A DNA stretch of 64,000 nucleotides from Glandiceps talaboti. Its lineage: Eukaryota > Hemichordata > Enteropneusta > Spengelidae. Of this stretch, positions 22,501 to 34,921 are shown in pieces (the first letter of the stretch is position 1; the number at the start of each line of letters is the position of its first letter). The notes under the pieces were generated by a model. That model saw only the letters and a program-made list of their open reading frames with translations. It did no database searches and was not told where the DNA came from. The translations under genes and the position numbers were made by a program. The stretch spans positions 6,792,399 through 6,856,398 of the forward strand of contig NC_135567.1 of the NCBI RefSeq assembly GCF_964340395.1. Reading direction: 5' to 3'.

Positions 22501-23366
22501 TTAGGTATACAATGGTTCCAAGCAACCTCAAGGACAGATTAATTAGAAGTTCAAAACTCCCAGCCATTCAATTTGAGTTGACCGATCATATAACCCGATT
22601 TGATCACTATGGCTGTGGCTGTTTGACATACTAGGTTGGGAATACCATCACTAATCAAAACATAGGAAACCAAGTACACACAGTTACATGTACTAAACAT
22701 AACACACTAAGATGGATTGAGCTACTTAACTGCAAGTAATGCAGTAATCGGGTTACGTGATTGGTTCATTCAAATTGAGTGAAGGGAGTTATGGACATCT
22801 AACAAGATTGTTCAATGCAAGATGGTAAGGCTTAGTAATCATCAGAATTGATGCCTTCCCATTGACTATGATGTCAATTGCACCTGGTAAATATATGCGT
22901 TCTAAGCATGTTTGTTCTAGAAAGATGTATTTTTACTGATCAGAAGTCATATTAGCTCCAGTTTCACAACTTGAAAATATACTACTCGCATTTGGTAGGA
23001 ATCATTGACATACCTTGGGGGGAAGGGGGGTATGTACAATTGTGACCATTTTGAATACAGGAAAACTTATAGTAGTAGTAATTAATTCTTGTAGTTGATA
23101 ATGATTTGTAATTGTGCACTCTCTTGTTGACCATGCTTGTCAGTATTTATTTATTTATAGTTTGTTTGTTTTGTTTGTTTGTTTTTGCAAATATAACAAC
23201 TAAGCCTGAGTGCCCTGTGAATGTTACTGGAGGTTCCCTTAGGATGTTTCTACAAAAAGTTGGTGTGGTGGGGGGGGGGGGGAGATTTTCTGTCAAACCC
23301 ACAATTTTTTTAAGTACCCCCCCCGCCACAGCCCAAAATGTTGAAGTACATTTTACATAGCATATA

Positions 23367-23393
23367 CATACATACATACATACATACATACAT

Positions 23394-23456
<63 letters not shown>

Positions 23457-23457
23457 T

Positions 23458-23528
<71 letters not shown>

Positions 23529-23550
23529 TACATACATACATACACTGTGA
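23367..23550 (+). repeat. (CATA)n(CAGA)n microsatellite
   Basis: Pure tetranucleotide units: ATAC, then about 37 GACA units with one 'atac' interruption, then ATAC. The Cys-Leu-Ser-Val and Thr-Asp-Arg-Gln frames on both strands are read-through of this repeat. Confidence 0.95.
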
Positions 23551-24479
23551 TTATCACTGTTTTCAAATAACACATTATTCCCACTATCAATATTGATAAT
23601 AATGTATCTACTTACTTATACTTAATATATTTAGGCAAAGTTTAAAAGTTAAAAAAAAAGTCAAATACTATCATTTGTTACACATTTCGCAGCTGGTGTT
23701 CTCACCATTTCTAGAAAGTACCTAGCATACCTTAGAGTTTATGTTGTAAAGTTATAGTCATGTCAATAGGAGAGGAATTTTACACAAAATAGTTTGATAT
23801 CACTTAGGAACAAGGGAAGGGTGGTCATATTAAACAAAATATTTTCAGTATAAGTGGAAAGGGAAATTTGAAGCATAAAATACCATATAGAATATCAGTA
23901 TACCACATTAGTAAAAATAGCGCAAATATTGCGTTGCCGCACAACTTCATGTTCAGGGCGATGATAGATATATAATTTTTTGAAGATTTAAAGTTGTAAC
24001 CAAAACAAAATTTTCATACCTAATTTCCATCATCATAATCCAGCCATCCTATGTTGGAAGTGTACAAGACAAGTATAGCAACATCCTAATCAAACTTTAA
24101 AGGGATGTGTCTACAAGGTTTTGTACTTCTTTATTTTTTAAAATCAATTTGGAACCAAGTCATACCAATGTAACATGTTTAACTTTCTTGGTTGTCTTAT
24201 TGTAATATTTTAAACACAAGCTACATTCAGTTTATATGGGTAGGTGATGAAACAGCTGTCTTACAACATATTACATAATCAAGTCATAAACCAAACTGGC
24301 CATGCTACAGGCTTTACCACCAGAGGAAATAGTAAAGTAAACATTATAGTTAATTAACAATGTACTGTTCTCACTGTGTCAGCTATTAATGAGGACAAAT
24401 CTACACATTCTCAACAAAGTTAAGCTCAATCTACTGGGTATTTTCAGAGTTGAAGATTTTTGAGGAAAAGCAATGATAT

Positions 24480-24997
24480 AGAATAACACTTCTAGAAACA
24501 TCTCACCAAGTTTCAAACTCATTCACTTAGTACTTTTTGAGATATAAGTTTTTGACCAAAATTCACATTTTTACACCTTAATTCCATATCACTCATGGAA
24601 TCATGGTATGCGTAACATATCTTCGTCCATACATCCCTAAATGCATTTCCATTAAATTTCAGCACAATCTGCTCAGTGGTTTTGGAATTATAGATTTTTA
24701 ACCAAAAAGACACATTTTTAGTCCTAATTTGCATATCACTGATGGAATCATCCCGTCATGGACAAATCTTACTTTACATCCCCTTAAGAATGTTCCCACC
24801 AAAATTCGCACCAATCTGCCCAGTAGTTTCTGAGTTTAAGTTTTTTGACCAAAAATCACATTTTTTGACCCAAATCACACATCTGTGATGCAATCATTTT
24901 GATTTGAATAATTTCCCAACAAGACACCCAAGGTAATGGACCCACCAAATATCATGGCAATCGGTTCAGCAGTTTTTGAGTTTAAGTTGTTTACACA

Positions 24998-25039
<42 letters not shown>

Positions 25040-25096
25040 GCCAGACGCCGGGCGATCCCTATAGCACTACTGAACCTCAGTTCAGTTGTGCTAAAA
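24480..25096 (+). mobile_element. HINE-like element, 5'-truncated
   Basis: Body blocks in order: 'aacatctcaccaagtttcaa', 'taagtttttgaccaaaattc', 'atttcagcacaatctgctca', 'gcatatcactgatggaatca', 'ccaaatatcatggcaatcgg'. (CA)n follows, then the hairpin 'tatagcactactgaacctc', 'agttcagttgtgctaaaaa'. Its twin in copy B is the 3' half of the longer element at 56414-57612. Confidence 0.8.
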
Positions 25097-25369
25097 ACTG
25101 ATGGAAAGTGATGGAAAGTGCTGATAAACATGACATTTATTCCTTGTGTTGTGATAGTGCATGCAATCATTAGAATCGGAGGGCTTTTGCTCAAAATGCA
25201 TTTTGACATCGTTGTTGAAACAGATTTTTGCACATAGCAGAGGAAATGACTACTTTACAGTAATTCTGGTCCTGGATATGTTCAACTCTGAAGCTACACA
25301 TTTTAAGATACTGGTATTTTTTGGACCAAAAACAGCAAGTGCCATTCAACTTTTACGTTGATATATTAT

Positions 25370-25565
25370 TTTGTATGTGCAATTTGAAGGATCAACAACA
25401 TTTAACAACAAGACATATGGCAGCAGTGATTTTTCAAACTGTACTCCAAACTTTGGAATGGCTTACCACAAGAAATTTGTCAGTCATCAAATCTGGAGAC
25501 TTTTTTGGACAAATTGAAAGCACATCTCTTCAAACTAGCATATTGTGTGGATTGAACCTTTCAAG
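25370..25565 (+). pseudogene. Fossil C-terminus of a non-LTR retrotransposon ORF
   Basis: In the frame through 25447 the sequence reads LWNGLPQEICQSSNLETFLD, KLKAHLFKLAYC, the conserved tail found after the reverse-transcriptase domain in CR1/L2-like elements. Just upstream another frame reads YGSSDFSNCTP, so there is a frameshift near 25445. A longer open frame (25321-25599) in a different phase is a shadow. The copy at 57885-58080 is essentially identical, so it predates the segmental duplication. Confidence 0.65.
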
Positions 25566-26241
25566 TGCCATTAAACAGAACTTATCTTTTGGAATCTGAC
25601 ACTATGGTTGAAAATAACTGACCACCTATTGAAAGGTTAAGTTTCTAATGTATGAGGAGTCATGAAGTCAATTTATTTTTCAGGTACCCCCCCCCCCCTG
25701 ACCCACATTATTTTTTCAGATACCCCTCCCACGCTATGCACATTTTTTCGAGAAAAAAAAAAAAAATCTCCCCCAACAAGTTTTTGTGAAAGCAGCCTTA
25801 ATATCAAATTGTAAGCTTTATTGAAAAGAATTATCACCCAATCACAAAAACAGACCTAGTAGAAGTGAGCCACCAATGCAATGGTTGTGAGTTGTGTGTT
25901 TCTGAACTTTCTTTTACGTCTGTTCATATTGCTTGAATATAGTTGTAAATTAACTTTGAATAAACAAGGGTAATCCCCTAGGCTAATCACATCTCTAGTC
26001 TGTTACAAAAACATGTCAAACTATAACTCTATAGAATTTCTATAGTAGTCTACAAAATATCTATAAAATCTTTTTGTAAGGGGAGCTGATTTTTTTATGA
26101 AAATATGCCGGTACTTACCTTATCAAGTTGATAAATTACAGTAAAAATATTCTCTGAAAAAATCAATTGACGTCACATTGGGATGTGTGTACACATCACA
26201 GAGTAGATAAATAAGATATTAGTTCATCTAAACCAACTTAC

Positions 26242-26340
26242 TCCATCAGCAGCATTTACTTGGGCCCCAGCTTCCAGCAACAATTTACAGATATCCAAAT
26301 GCCCTTTCTGAGCTCCATAATGTAGACTTGTCGTGTTGAA
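26242..26340 (-). CDS. Ankyrin-repeat exon (33 codons)
   Basis: On the minus strand the acceptor 'ttttaattatag' ends at 26341 and the donor GGA|GTAAGT starts at 26241. The 99-nt exon is open in phase 0 at both ends and encodes exactly one ankyrin repeat: TSLHYGAQKGHLDICKLLLE, AGAQVNAADG, with the canonical loop and helix residues. A phase-symmetric, one-repeat exon is typical of large animal ankyrin proteins. No flanking ankyrin exons were found here, so it may be a remnant or part of a gene with long introns. The duplicated copy is at 58765-58863. Confidence 0.8.
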
Positions 26341-26937
26341 CTATAATTAAAAGACACATTATGTATTAATCCTCCTGTTATAATATTGCAATGTATTATA
26401 TCAATAATATGTGTAAAATTACTTGAAATGTTTCCCAAGTCTTATTATTATTATTATATATATAGATTGGTTAATGTTCACATAGAAAAAAACTATGTAT
26501 TTAAAATTTGACGTTATTTGTATTTATTACATGGAATGTGTACTGTAAAAGTATTTATTTTGATAAAATACCTGTCAGAAGTCATTATAAGAATTGATGA
26601 TATTTTTGGTAAAATCACAAACATTCCTAGACATGCACCTCAATAATATTCCTTGCCATACTGTGTTCAAAATGGTCAAATGTGTCAATCACGGTACCAT
26701 GTTCTGTGTGGTTCTTAACGCATATTGTTACAGTGAACTTGTACTTCTAAAAAAATAGATTCTGTCATTTACATGACATCACATTGTTTGGAACCAGAAA
26801 AAACCGTTTGGGTATAATAATGTATCTGTAATGTAATCATTTTAAAGGCAGATGGAACACTACAAGTATGACGTGTACAATGATATTTTAAGCATACCAA
26901 ATATCACAAGGTAAATTTTAGACGTATAAGTATTATT

Positions 26938-26962
26938 TACACACACACACACACACACACAC
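26938..26962 (+). repeat. (AC)n microsatellite with HINE-like end
   Basis: 'acacac' run followed by 'atttcaccatgcctgtagca' and 'ctgccaactctag', a degraded version of the family's terminal block. The copy-B counterpart at 59735-59815 is longer and interrupted. Confidence 0.6.
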
Positions 26963-27220
26963 ATTTCACCATGCCTGTAGCACTGCCAACTCTAGTTATT
27001 CCATGTTACAGAGAAATATCTTACTTAAAGACACCAAATTGGAATGAGTGTTTCATAGGAACTAGCTTAATTTGCAAAAAAATCATAGTGAATTAAGGGC
27101 AAAAAATGTTTGTTTTCACTGAGCTGTTTTATGATAATGACCAAGAAAAGAACTATAAACATGAATATAAATGTGCATAAATCAGAAAATTCAAAATATT
27201 TTGCTACATTTTTAAAACAA

Positions 27221-28639
27221 GCGACCTATCGGTCAGAATAGCTGCGCTGGTTTTTTTTTATTTAATTTTTTATTTTGGTGACATGTACAAGTGGTTCAGT
27301 TCTTCAGCTCTTCACTATGCAGTTTTGCTTTAGCGATGCAATAAAGTGATTAGTGGTTTCATATGATGTCTCACTATAAAACACATTTTACACAGAAGTT
27401 GGTAATGTATTGTACTTTTATACCATAGTCACCATTTTATAACAAAAATCTACTGTTATGAAAAATTGCACAAAATCTCTGAAAAAAATGACCGGGAAAT
27501 GCACACAAGAAAAAAAAAGAGGATTTTGAGGTTGGCTATAAATAATTCCAGTGTCTTACAGCTGTAACCCTGGAAAATTTTAATGATGAATGAAATAAAC
27601 TAGGGATCTAAAACAATTTTGAGGCAATTTGAATTTCAATTTTCTAACAAATTTACCAAGTCAACAACATTCAACTTGTACTAGTTGTAGTAGATATATA
27701 TAGGGAAGAAATGTATTAATCGCCATCTTAGTTTCCGTACGGCGACAATCCCAAGTACCCGAAAGAGACTCATTCTCAGCCAATTCCGGGTCCGACACTA
27801 GAGTAAAAAAGTCATTATCCCACAGGACTAGTAAAATTGATAACGTAGTAGTCTTGCAAAAAATGGGGTGGTCCTATCTTTAAGTGCTTTCGCTTGTTCA
27901 CTTAGGCTCTTCATCTCTCTTAGTTTTTGCTCTACTTCTAATTCACTTTTCCAAACCCCATATTTATTTCAAACCCTGTGTTGTAATTGAACTGTCTATT
28001 TCTTTGTAGTTGTTTGTGCATCATCAACTCCTTACTGTAATTTTATTCTCTTGTTTATGTTTTGGAGCTTCTTCTCTTTTTTTGTTGCTTTCTGTGAGTA
28101 GTTTGTCTTAATTGGGGGGGGGGGAGTAATAAGATATTATGTGGTCTTATTTCTAGCTTAAATACTACATAACATTTCTGGTACACATTGATCTAACTAT
28201 TGCATTTTTAAAAGACAAAAAATTACCTTACATAGAGCAAGTCTTTATAGTGTTGTCCTTAGTGCATATTAGAATGTATTTACAATATAAAAATAAATAA
28301 ATTTGAAGGTTACCAACAGTTACAGCAAAATTTTGTTACTAATTACATGAACAAGTCACTTCGTCTATATTCGTGTCTATGTACTTCCGGGTTGACATAA
28401 ATGTTAAACATGATACAGTCGGCCCTATAATTACTAAGAAATGACAAAACCGTTCGCAAAATAAAGTTCAGGATTTTAATTTTTCAAACTGAATATCAAT
28501 ATCCACTACACATTCAATAACTGGTTTCGTGTATTTAGAAATGTGTCCCAAAACATGAACACGGAATCGTGTCAGTGTTACTAGCCATGTTAGCAGTTTC
28601 ATTGTAGTATGGCGTTGAATGCCTGCCAATATTCGAAAA
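27221..28639. other. Copy-A-specific sequence, no clear gene
   Basis: Present only in copy A. A slightly CpG-enriched patch lies at 27720-27800. The minus-strand frame 28468-28707 (LAGIQRHTTMKLLTWLVTLT...) shows no motif I know. Confidence 0.4.
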
Positions 28640-29150
28640 TTCAATACTGCAATGACTATATGCAATACTGCAATGACTATATGCAATACTGCAATGACTA
28701 TATGCAATACTGCAATGACTATATGCGATATGACTACATGAGATGACTATATGCGATATGACTACATGAGGTGACTACATGCGATATGACTACATGCGAT
28801 GTGACTACATGAGATGACTACATGCGATATGACTACATGAGATGACTACATGCGATATGACTACATGAGGTGACTACATGCGATATGACTACATGAGATG
28901 ACTACATGCGATGTGACTACATGAGGTGACTACATGCGATATGACTACATGCGATATGACTACATGAGGTGACTACATGCGATATGACTACATGAGATGA
29001 CTACATGCGATATGACTACATGAGGTGACTACATGCGATATGACTACATGCGATGTGACTACATGAGATGACTACATGAGATGACTACATGCGATATGAC
29101 TACATGAGATGACTACATGCGACATGACTACATGAGATGACTATATGCAA
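28640..29150 (+). repeat. Complex satellite of 'gactacatg' units
   Basis: Starts as five units of 21 bp ('gcaatactgcaatgactata'). It changes to alternating 13- and 15-bp units, 'gactacatgagat' and 'gactacatgcgatat', repeated to about 29150, often as 28-bp pairs. The last units revert toward 'gactatatgcaatactgcga'. Confidence 0.92.
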
Positions 29151-29352
29151 TACTGCGATGCGAGATGATGACATGATATGCGGCGATTTTGTAATGACGT
29201 TATGCCATTCGTAGATTATTCGATATGCATAATGCGAGTATTAATATGAAACAGGCTAGGTAGTACTGTCTAACAAGAAGAAACAGGTCAAGAATGAACC
29301 ACGTGGCTTCCGTTGTCTCTTGCTGAGAATTGCTCTCGTCTAGCGTCTGCCC

Positions 29353-29532
29353 ATGGCTTCCACTTCGACCACAGCCTCCATAATCCGTAATTTACAGTCG
29401 AGTGTTCATTCCTTACTGGTAGACCTGCGATCACTAAATGATAGAAACTTTGATGGCTTCCAACGGAAGTGTGTAACCCTTGTGCGTCTGGCATTTAATT
29501 TAGACGCTTTAGGTATAATTGACAATAACGTC
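29353..29532 (+). CDS. Candidate first coding exon, unknown protein
   Basis: The ATG at 29353 opens 60 codons (MASTSTTASIIRNLQ..., DLRSLNDRNFDGFQRKC, VTLVRLAFNLDALGIIDNNV) and reaches a perfect donor, GTC|GTAAGT, at 29533 in phase 0. The segment is more CpG-rich than its surroundings, as start regions often are. Start context is only fair (C at -3, G at +4). A dispersed repeat starts 7 bp past the donor, inside the presumed intron. No domain is recognised and no partner exon found. Confidence 0.35.
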
Positions 29533-29538
29533 GTAAGT

Positions 29539-30043
29539 CACCTACATTTGTTGCCACAATTTTCTGTTTGGTTTTGGCACACGGTAATAGAGAGAGTAAA
29601 AAGATGCTGTTCTATCACACACATATTATATTTAGAAAACTACATATTTCATACATGTTTGATTTTCAATTAAATAAACATCGTTGACAGTTTTTATGCC
29701 ATGGTATGGTGACACACTGAAAATACAAATCGGAAACTTGATTGGTGAGCTCAAACATTCAGATAGACCGGTCAGTTTCTCCAGCTTGGGGGATGGGGGA
29801 GGGGTGTCAGTGTTTTTTTCCATTGGGCTGACAAAAAGTCACTGACCCCCCTGAATAAAGTTTCATAGCATCTGACAGTAAGTTGTAGAGGGAAGAGCTT
29901 TGAGACTGGGATATGTCCACCTCTTGTGTGAGTGTGTGTGAATGGGGGGGGGGGGGGTTCTAGGGGTCTCCCCCTAGAAAACGGCCTGGAGGATTTTTAC
30001 TTCTAAAGGCAATGTTTTGGCTATTCACAGACACTTTCAGACA
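29539..30043 (+). repeat. Second copy of the 17666-18120 repeat
   Basis: Begins 'cacctacatttgttgccaca' and runs through the G-rich unit to 'cacagacactttcagacaat', with indels mainly in the G tracts. Confidence 0.8.
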
Positions 30044-30907
30044 ATGCATGTTTCAGCAATGGCGCGAGATCGCCTGTTGGGCGACTTTCCCACCGGGTGT
30101 GCTTTTCGAAAACTACACAACACATGATAAGCTTTTATGACACGGAATCATAGAAAATCTACCCCGTTTCCAAACTAATCGTAATTTTATCGCGAATAGA
30201 CAACCGTTGGTCAAAATAGCAAATTAAAAATCAAATGAATTTTACTATGACCGTGAATTCACATAACCGGTGGTTTGAATTCTGAGCTCCCTAATATACC
30301 TATCGAAAAGACACTATCCCGTCGGACTACCTGCAATAGGCATCTTAGTAACCTCTCACTTGATCGTGAGGTGCATATACTGGAATGAACCATTCTGTAG
30401 GAGGGGTAGAGAATTTGGATTGAAGTTTACAACCCTTTTTCAAACAAATATTTGTCATTTGGGCGCACAATGCGTAGAATTAAGACTATAGCATATATTA
30501 CATTGCTTGTTTGACGTCAATAGTGTCTTTTGAAAAGTTGCACTTTACCTAAAGTCTCGTGGACTGATTTCCAATATGGCGTCGGTCATAATGCTCATTA
30601 ACATATTCATTTTTTTTTCAAATTACAAAAAAAATCATCATAAAAAATAGAAGAGAAGACGTGCTGACTTGAAATTAACAAATCTAAGTAAGCTACCCTC
30701 TCTGCATCAACACACCAGATATCAAAGCAATCTGACTTGAAGTTTATGAGGAGTTGATAAAAATGTCATTTTTGGAAAAAAAATCATAAAACATTGAAAA
30801 TAGCACAGATCAATTTGGCATGAACAAATCTGAATAGCCTCCCCCCAGGGAACATGCACACCAAATATCGAAGTATTCTGGCTGTTACTTTCAGAGAAGA
30901 TAGTGAA
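30044..30907. other. No recognisable gene
   Basis: Includes a CpG-containing patch at 30055-30120 with a 22-codon frame I cannot assign. Nothing else is supportable. Confidence 0.4.
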
Positions 30908-31113
30908 AATATAAAAGTTTGACGGACACCTATGATTCACCTATACACTCTATACTCTATACAACCTATACCTAAAGCTACGCTTTCAGCTTTCGCTGAC
31001 AGCGGAGCTATAAATTTGACGGACACCAATGATTCCACCTATACTCTATACCTTAATACAACCTATACCTAAAGCTACGCTTTCAGCTTTCGCTGACAGC
31101 GGAGCTAAAAATT
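30908..31113 (+). repeat. ~103-bp tandem duplication carrying a hairpin
   Basis: Two copies of 'tgacggacacc', 'ctatactctata', 'acaacctatacctaaagc' and 'agctacgctttcagctttcg', 'ctgacagcggagct'. Inside each unit the last block is an inverted repeat: 'agctacgctttcagc' pairs with 'gctgacagcggagct' around a 4-base loop. Confidence 0.8.
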
Positions 31114-31582
31114 CCTTAGTTCGGATAAATAACATGTTATTTGACAGCTCAATCATGAGAATAAAGTGCTCTTGTTAGAATATAACTACAATGCCCATTA
31201 CTGAAAATGGTATTTTAACAAATGTTACAAAAATTGTATGATGGAAAAAGAATTCAGAATTCAGACCTCTTTTTTGGAAACATCTGGAAGAACATTACTC
31301 TCTTGGAAAACTAGTGATTGTAAGAAAAAACACTGTATAACTTCACAAGTTTCTTGGTAAATTCTCAAGAGAATGTATAAAAATGCCAAGATACCTTCTG
31401 ACTTTATGCATGACTGTGTTCTTCTTTCAGAAACTAACTATGACAGCAATCTCTGCTGTAATGTCTACATGTGATATATGAAGAACTTCCAAAATTACTA
31501 TTTTCTTGCAATTCTGGTAGTTGCTCAGACAACAATTTCCAACACAGGAATCGTTATATTATGAAAACGTCTCTTTAATTTG

Positions 31583-31714
31583 AGTAGTATAAGAACTGAT
31601 GGGACCAGCACCTTTGCTAGAAAACACAATACATGGAATGTCATGACTTGAGTGTTAATGTCTGTGAGTATCATATGCTGGAAGTGTGGGCTTCCCATCA
31701 GTTCTTATACTACT
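31583..31714. repeat. 132-bp unit with 22-bp perfect inverted ends
   Basis: 31583-31604 is 'agtagtataagaactgatgg' plus 'ga', and 31693-31714 is its exact reverse complement. The same structure is at 60545-60676. The segmental duplication ends 4 bp beyond it in both copies. Confidence 0.8.
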
Positions 31715-31718
31715 ATAG

Positions 31719-31915
31719 CTGTTGCTAAGGGCAGAGTCATGGTTGCTATGGCCAATTGGGTCAAAATATTTTTAACAAATCTGCAGAATAACATATCTGG
31801 AAACATCAGACCAAATTTCAGTCTCACTGACCAAGAACTTTTTGGGACATACATTTTTGACCAAAATTAACATATTTACACAAAGTTTGCATATCATGGA
31901 TGAGATCATTATATA
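31719..31915 (+). mobile_element. HINE-like element fragment
   Basis: 'gctgttgctaaggg', 'gtcatggttgct', 'aaatctgcagaataacatat', 'ccaaatttcagtctcactga' and 'tttgcatatcatggatgaga'. It is cut off by the 54-bp satellite. Confidence 0.7.
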
Positions 31916-32670
31916 TAGTCAAGATACTGTGTTTGGTAGTCTATATACCCTTGACTACTGCCAATTTGGTAGTCAAGATACAATGTTTGGTAGTCTATAT
32001 ACCCTTGACTACTGTCAATTTAGTAGTCAAGATACAATGTTTGGTAGTCTATATACCCTTGACTACTGCCAATTTAGTAGTCAAGATACAATGTTTGGTA
32101 GTCTATATACCCTTGACTACTGCCAAATTGGTAGTCAAAATACAATGTTTGGTAGTCTATATACCCTTGACTACTGCCAATTTAGTAGTCAAGATACAAT
32201 GTTTGGTAGTCTATATACCCTTGACTACTGCCAATTTAGTAGTCAAGATACAATGTTTGGTAGTCTATATACCCTTGACTACTGCCAATTTGGTAGTCAA
32301 AATACAATGTTTGGTAGTCTATATACCCTTGAATACTGCCAATTTAGTAGTCAAGATACAATGTTTGGTAGTCTATATACCCTTGACTAATGCCAATTTG
32401 GTAGTCAAGATACAATGTTTGGTAGTCTATATGCCCTTGACTACTTCCAATTTGGTAGTCAAGACACAATATTTGGTAGTCTATATACCCTTGACTACTG
32501 CCAATTTAGTAGTCAAGATACAATGTTTGGTAGTCTATATACCCTTGACTACTGCCAATTTGGTAGTCAAGATACAATGTTTGGTAGTCTATATACCCTT
32601 GACTACTGCCAATTTAGTAGTCAAGATACAATGTTTGGTAGTCTATATACCCTTGACTACTGCCAATTTT
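31916..32670 (+). repeat. 54-bp satellite, 14 units, each with an inverted repeat
   Basis: Unit: 'tagtcaagatacaatgtttg', 'gtagtctatataccc', 'ttgactactgccaattt' plus A/G and G. In each unit 'tagtcaag' is matched by 'cttgacta' about 26 bases later. 54 is a multiple of three, so two frames stay open (182 and 259 codons), but the repeats differ at random with respect to codon position and there is no splice or start logic. Confidence 0.95.
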
Positions 32671-33208
32671 GAGCCCTGATTATACATATAGTTAAACAGA
32701 GATTACAAGTTACAACATTTTGTCACATTTGTGTAAGCAGCCACTTGGGTGATGATATTAATAACATTATTAATATTCATTGTGTTAGGGAGTTAAATCA
32801 TCAGGTGATTCATTGTTCATTGTGTTAGGGGGTTAGAGATGATTTGATATCACACTGGCACTCAATCTATATTATAATGTGCTAGTCTGATTCTCTACTG
32901 CAATTATTTGGAACGTGTGATTTTCATAACTTTATATTTTCGCCAAGTTAAATTACATAATGTAGAAATGGAATTACAACTAAGCTTGAAATTAATCACC
33001 CAGTATAGGTAAATAAAGAAAAAAAACTTATCTCAGAAATGACTTATTACTGCAAGGGAAGAAATCTACTAAACACAACAGACAGAATTATCAAAATGAT
33101 TCAAAGAAATTTAGTTTGTGGAACAAAACAAAATGAATAATAACGATATAATATAATAATATATAACTTTAAATTATTGCCATTTGCATAAAATGGATTG
33201 GAAATTGT
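32671..33208. other. No recognisable gene
   Basis: AT-rich; 'cattgtgttaggg' occurs twice near 32780 and 32819. Confidence 0.4.
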
Positions 33209-33385
33209 GCTACTAAATGCCCAGCCCACTGCACTCATCTCAAACCGGAGTCATTTTCACAGGGAGCCAAGGAATGGTGTTATAAACAAACAAACAAACA
33301 AACAAATGAATAAATAAATAAATAAACAGATACATAAATAAATAAACGAAAGAACAAACAAACAAACAAACAAACAAAAAACAAA

Positions 33386-33416
<31 letters not shown>

Positions 33417-34213
33417 ACAAATAAATAAATAAATAAATAAATAAGTAAATAAAAATAAACAGAAAAACCTAAATAAATATACATGGGATTCTAAATGCCT
33501 GGCATTTATCAATAAACATATATGTATGTATATACCGGTCTCTGAATGAGAGAATATAGGATATGTTTCTATATATACCATCTATATGTTGTTAGTATAA
33601 ATAGGATATATAGAAACAAATAGTCTATTATTTCAATAGTATACAGACATGTATATACATATAGACATGTTTACAGACAGTTATCCATGAGTTTAAAATG
33701 ATCTTTCATTTAACCATGCATATTAATTTATTTTTTCTTTATTTATTTACTAGTTTGTTTGTTTGTTTGTTTGTTTGTTCGTTTGATTGCAACATGGTTC
33801 CCTCTCCCTGTGCACAAACATGAAGTAGTGGGTTCTCGCCTGTGTCATTAATAATTTCAGTACTAAACTGATAATTTACTAAAACCCAAATTTGTTTTGT
33901 GTTATAACATACAAATATATTTAATTTTGTTCTTCGCATTTTCGCTCTGTCATTTTTTAATAAGACTGTTGATATTACATTGCACCAGGCCTTGATATCA
34001 TTGAGTTGAGCCCAAAATGTTGACCAATGCTTGAATTTCATGGTATTTTACTAGCCTATACTTTAGTTTACTATTAAGTTAAATAGAAATACTCAACTGA
34101 CATTTTCCTATGCCATAGAAACAGATTCACATTTATTGAGCAGATTGGGTTGAAATTTGATGGGAACATTCTTAGTACATGATTAACCCATCAGTGATAT
34201 GCAAATTACAGGT
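33209..34213 (+). repeat. ~1-kb dispersed repeat, copy 1
   Basis: Matches 39317-40229: 'aatgcccagcccact', 'ggaatggtgttataaacaaa', an A/C-rich microsatellite, 'gtatataccggtctctgaat', 'tatacagacatgtatataca', then (GTTT)n and 'ttgcaccaggccttgatatc'. The minus-strand frame 33739-34041 (MKFKHWSTFWAQLNDIKAW...) is partly kept in copy 2, but its end differs by frameshifts. I recognise no protein. Confidence 0.8.
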
Positions 34214-34791
34214 TGTTGCTAAGGGTGTGGTCATGGTTTCTAGGGCCAAATTGTCAAATTGTTTTGAGGAAAATCTGCAGAATAACACTTTCAGAAACAT
34301 CTCACCAAGTTTCAGACTCATTTAGTAAGTACTTTTTGAGATATATGTTTTTGACCAAAAATGAACATTTTTACACCTAATTTGCATATAACTCATGGAA
34401 TCATTGCATGCTTGATATTTCTTCGTCCATACATCCCTAGATGCATTCCCATTAAATTTCAGCTCAATCTGCTCAGTAGATTTGGAATTATAGATTTTTG
34501 ACCAAAAAGACACATTTCAGCCCTAATTTGCATATCACTGATGGGACCATCATATATCATGAACAATTCTTAGTAAAAACACCCTGAAGAATGTTTTAAC
34601 TAAATTTCAGCCCCATCTGCCCTGTAGTTTTTGAGTTTAAGTTTTTTGACCAAAAATCACATTTTTTTTTCTCAAATCACAAACCGGTGGTAAGATCATT
34701 TTGATTTGAACAATTTCCTAACTAGACAGCCAAGGTAATTGACCCATCAAATATCATGGCAATCGGTCCAGTGGTTTTTGACTTTAAGTCG

Positions 34792-34850
<59 letters not shown>

Positions 34851-34876
34851 ACACACACACAGAGACAGAGACAGAC

Positions 34877-34921
<45 letters not shown>

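Larger units (their letters stand above)
22788..31718 (+). repeat. Segmental duplication, copy A
   Basis: Matches 54535-60680 in the same order and direction: 22788-23350 with 54535-55100; 23545-23920 with 56005-56413; 24480-27220 with about 56985-60060; and 31113-31718 with 60075-60680. Identity looks above 90% in unique parts. Copy A has an extra 3.9 kb (27221-31112). Both copies end at the same 'tactactatag'. Confidence 0.88.

Noticed and set aside
23147-23590. Cys/Val/Leu-Ser and Thr-Asp-Arg-Gln repeat proteins
   Set aside because: Translations of the (GACA)n/(CATA)n microsatellite on both strands. The same holds for frames at 34722-34981, 50007-50301 and 55049-55385.
25321-25599. Identical 92-codon frames at 25321 and 57836 as a conserved gene
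   Set aside because: The retrotransposon-tail similarity is in another phase; identity reflects the recent segmental duplication.
31842-32679. Open frames of 182 and 259 codons with an 18-residue repeat
   Set aside because: Product of the 54-bp satellite; two frames are equally open and variants ignore codon position.
33240-33581. Hydrophobic Leu/Ile/Phe/Tyr-rich 'membrane protein'
   Set aside because: Reverse-strand reading of an (AAAT)n/(AAAC)n microsatellite.
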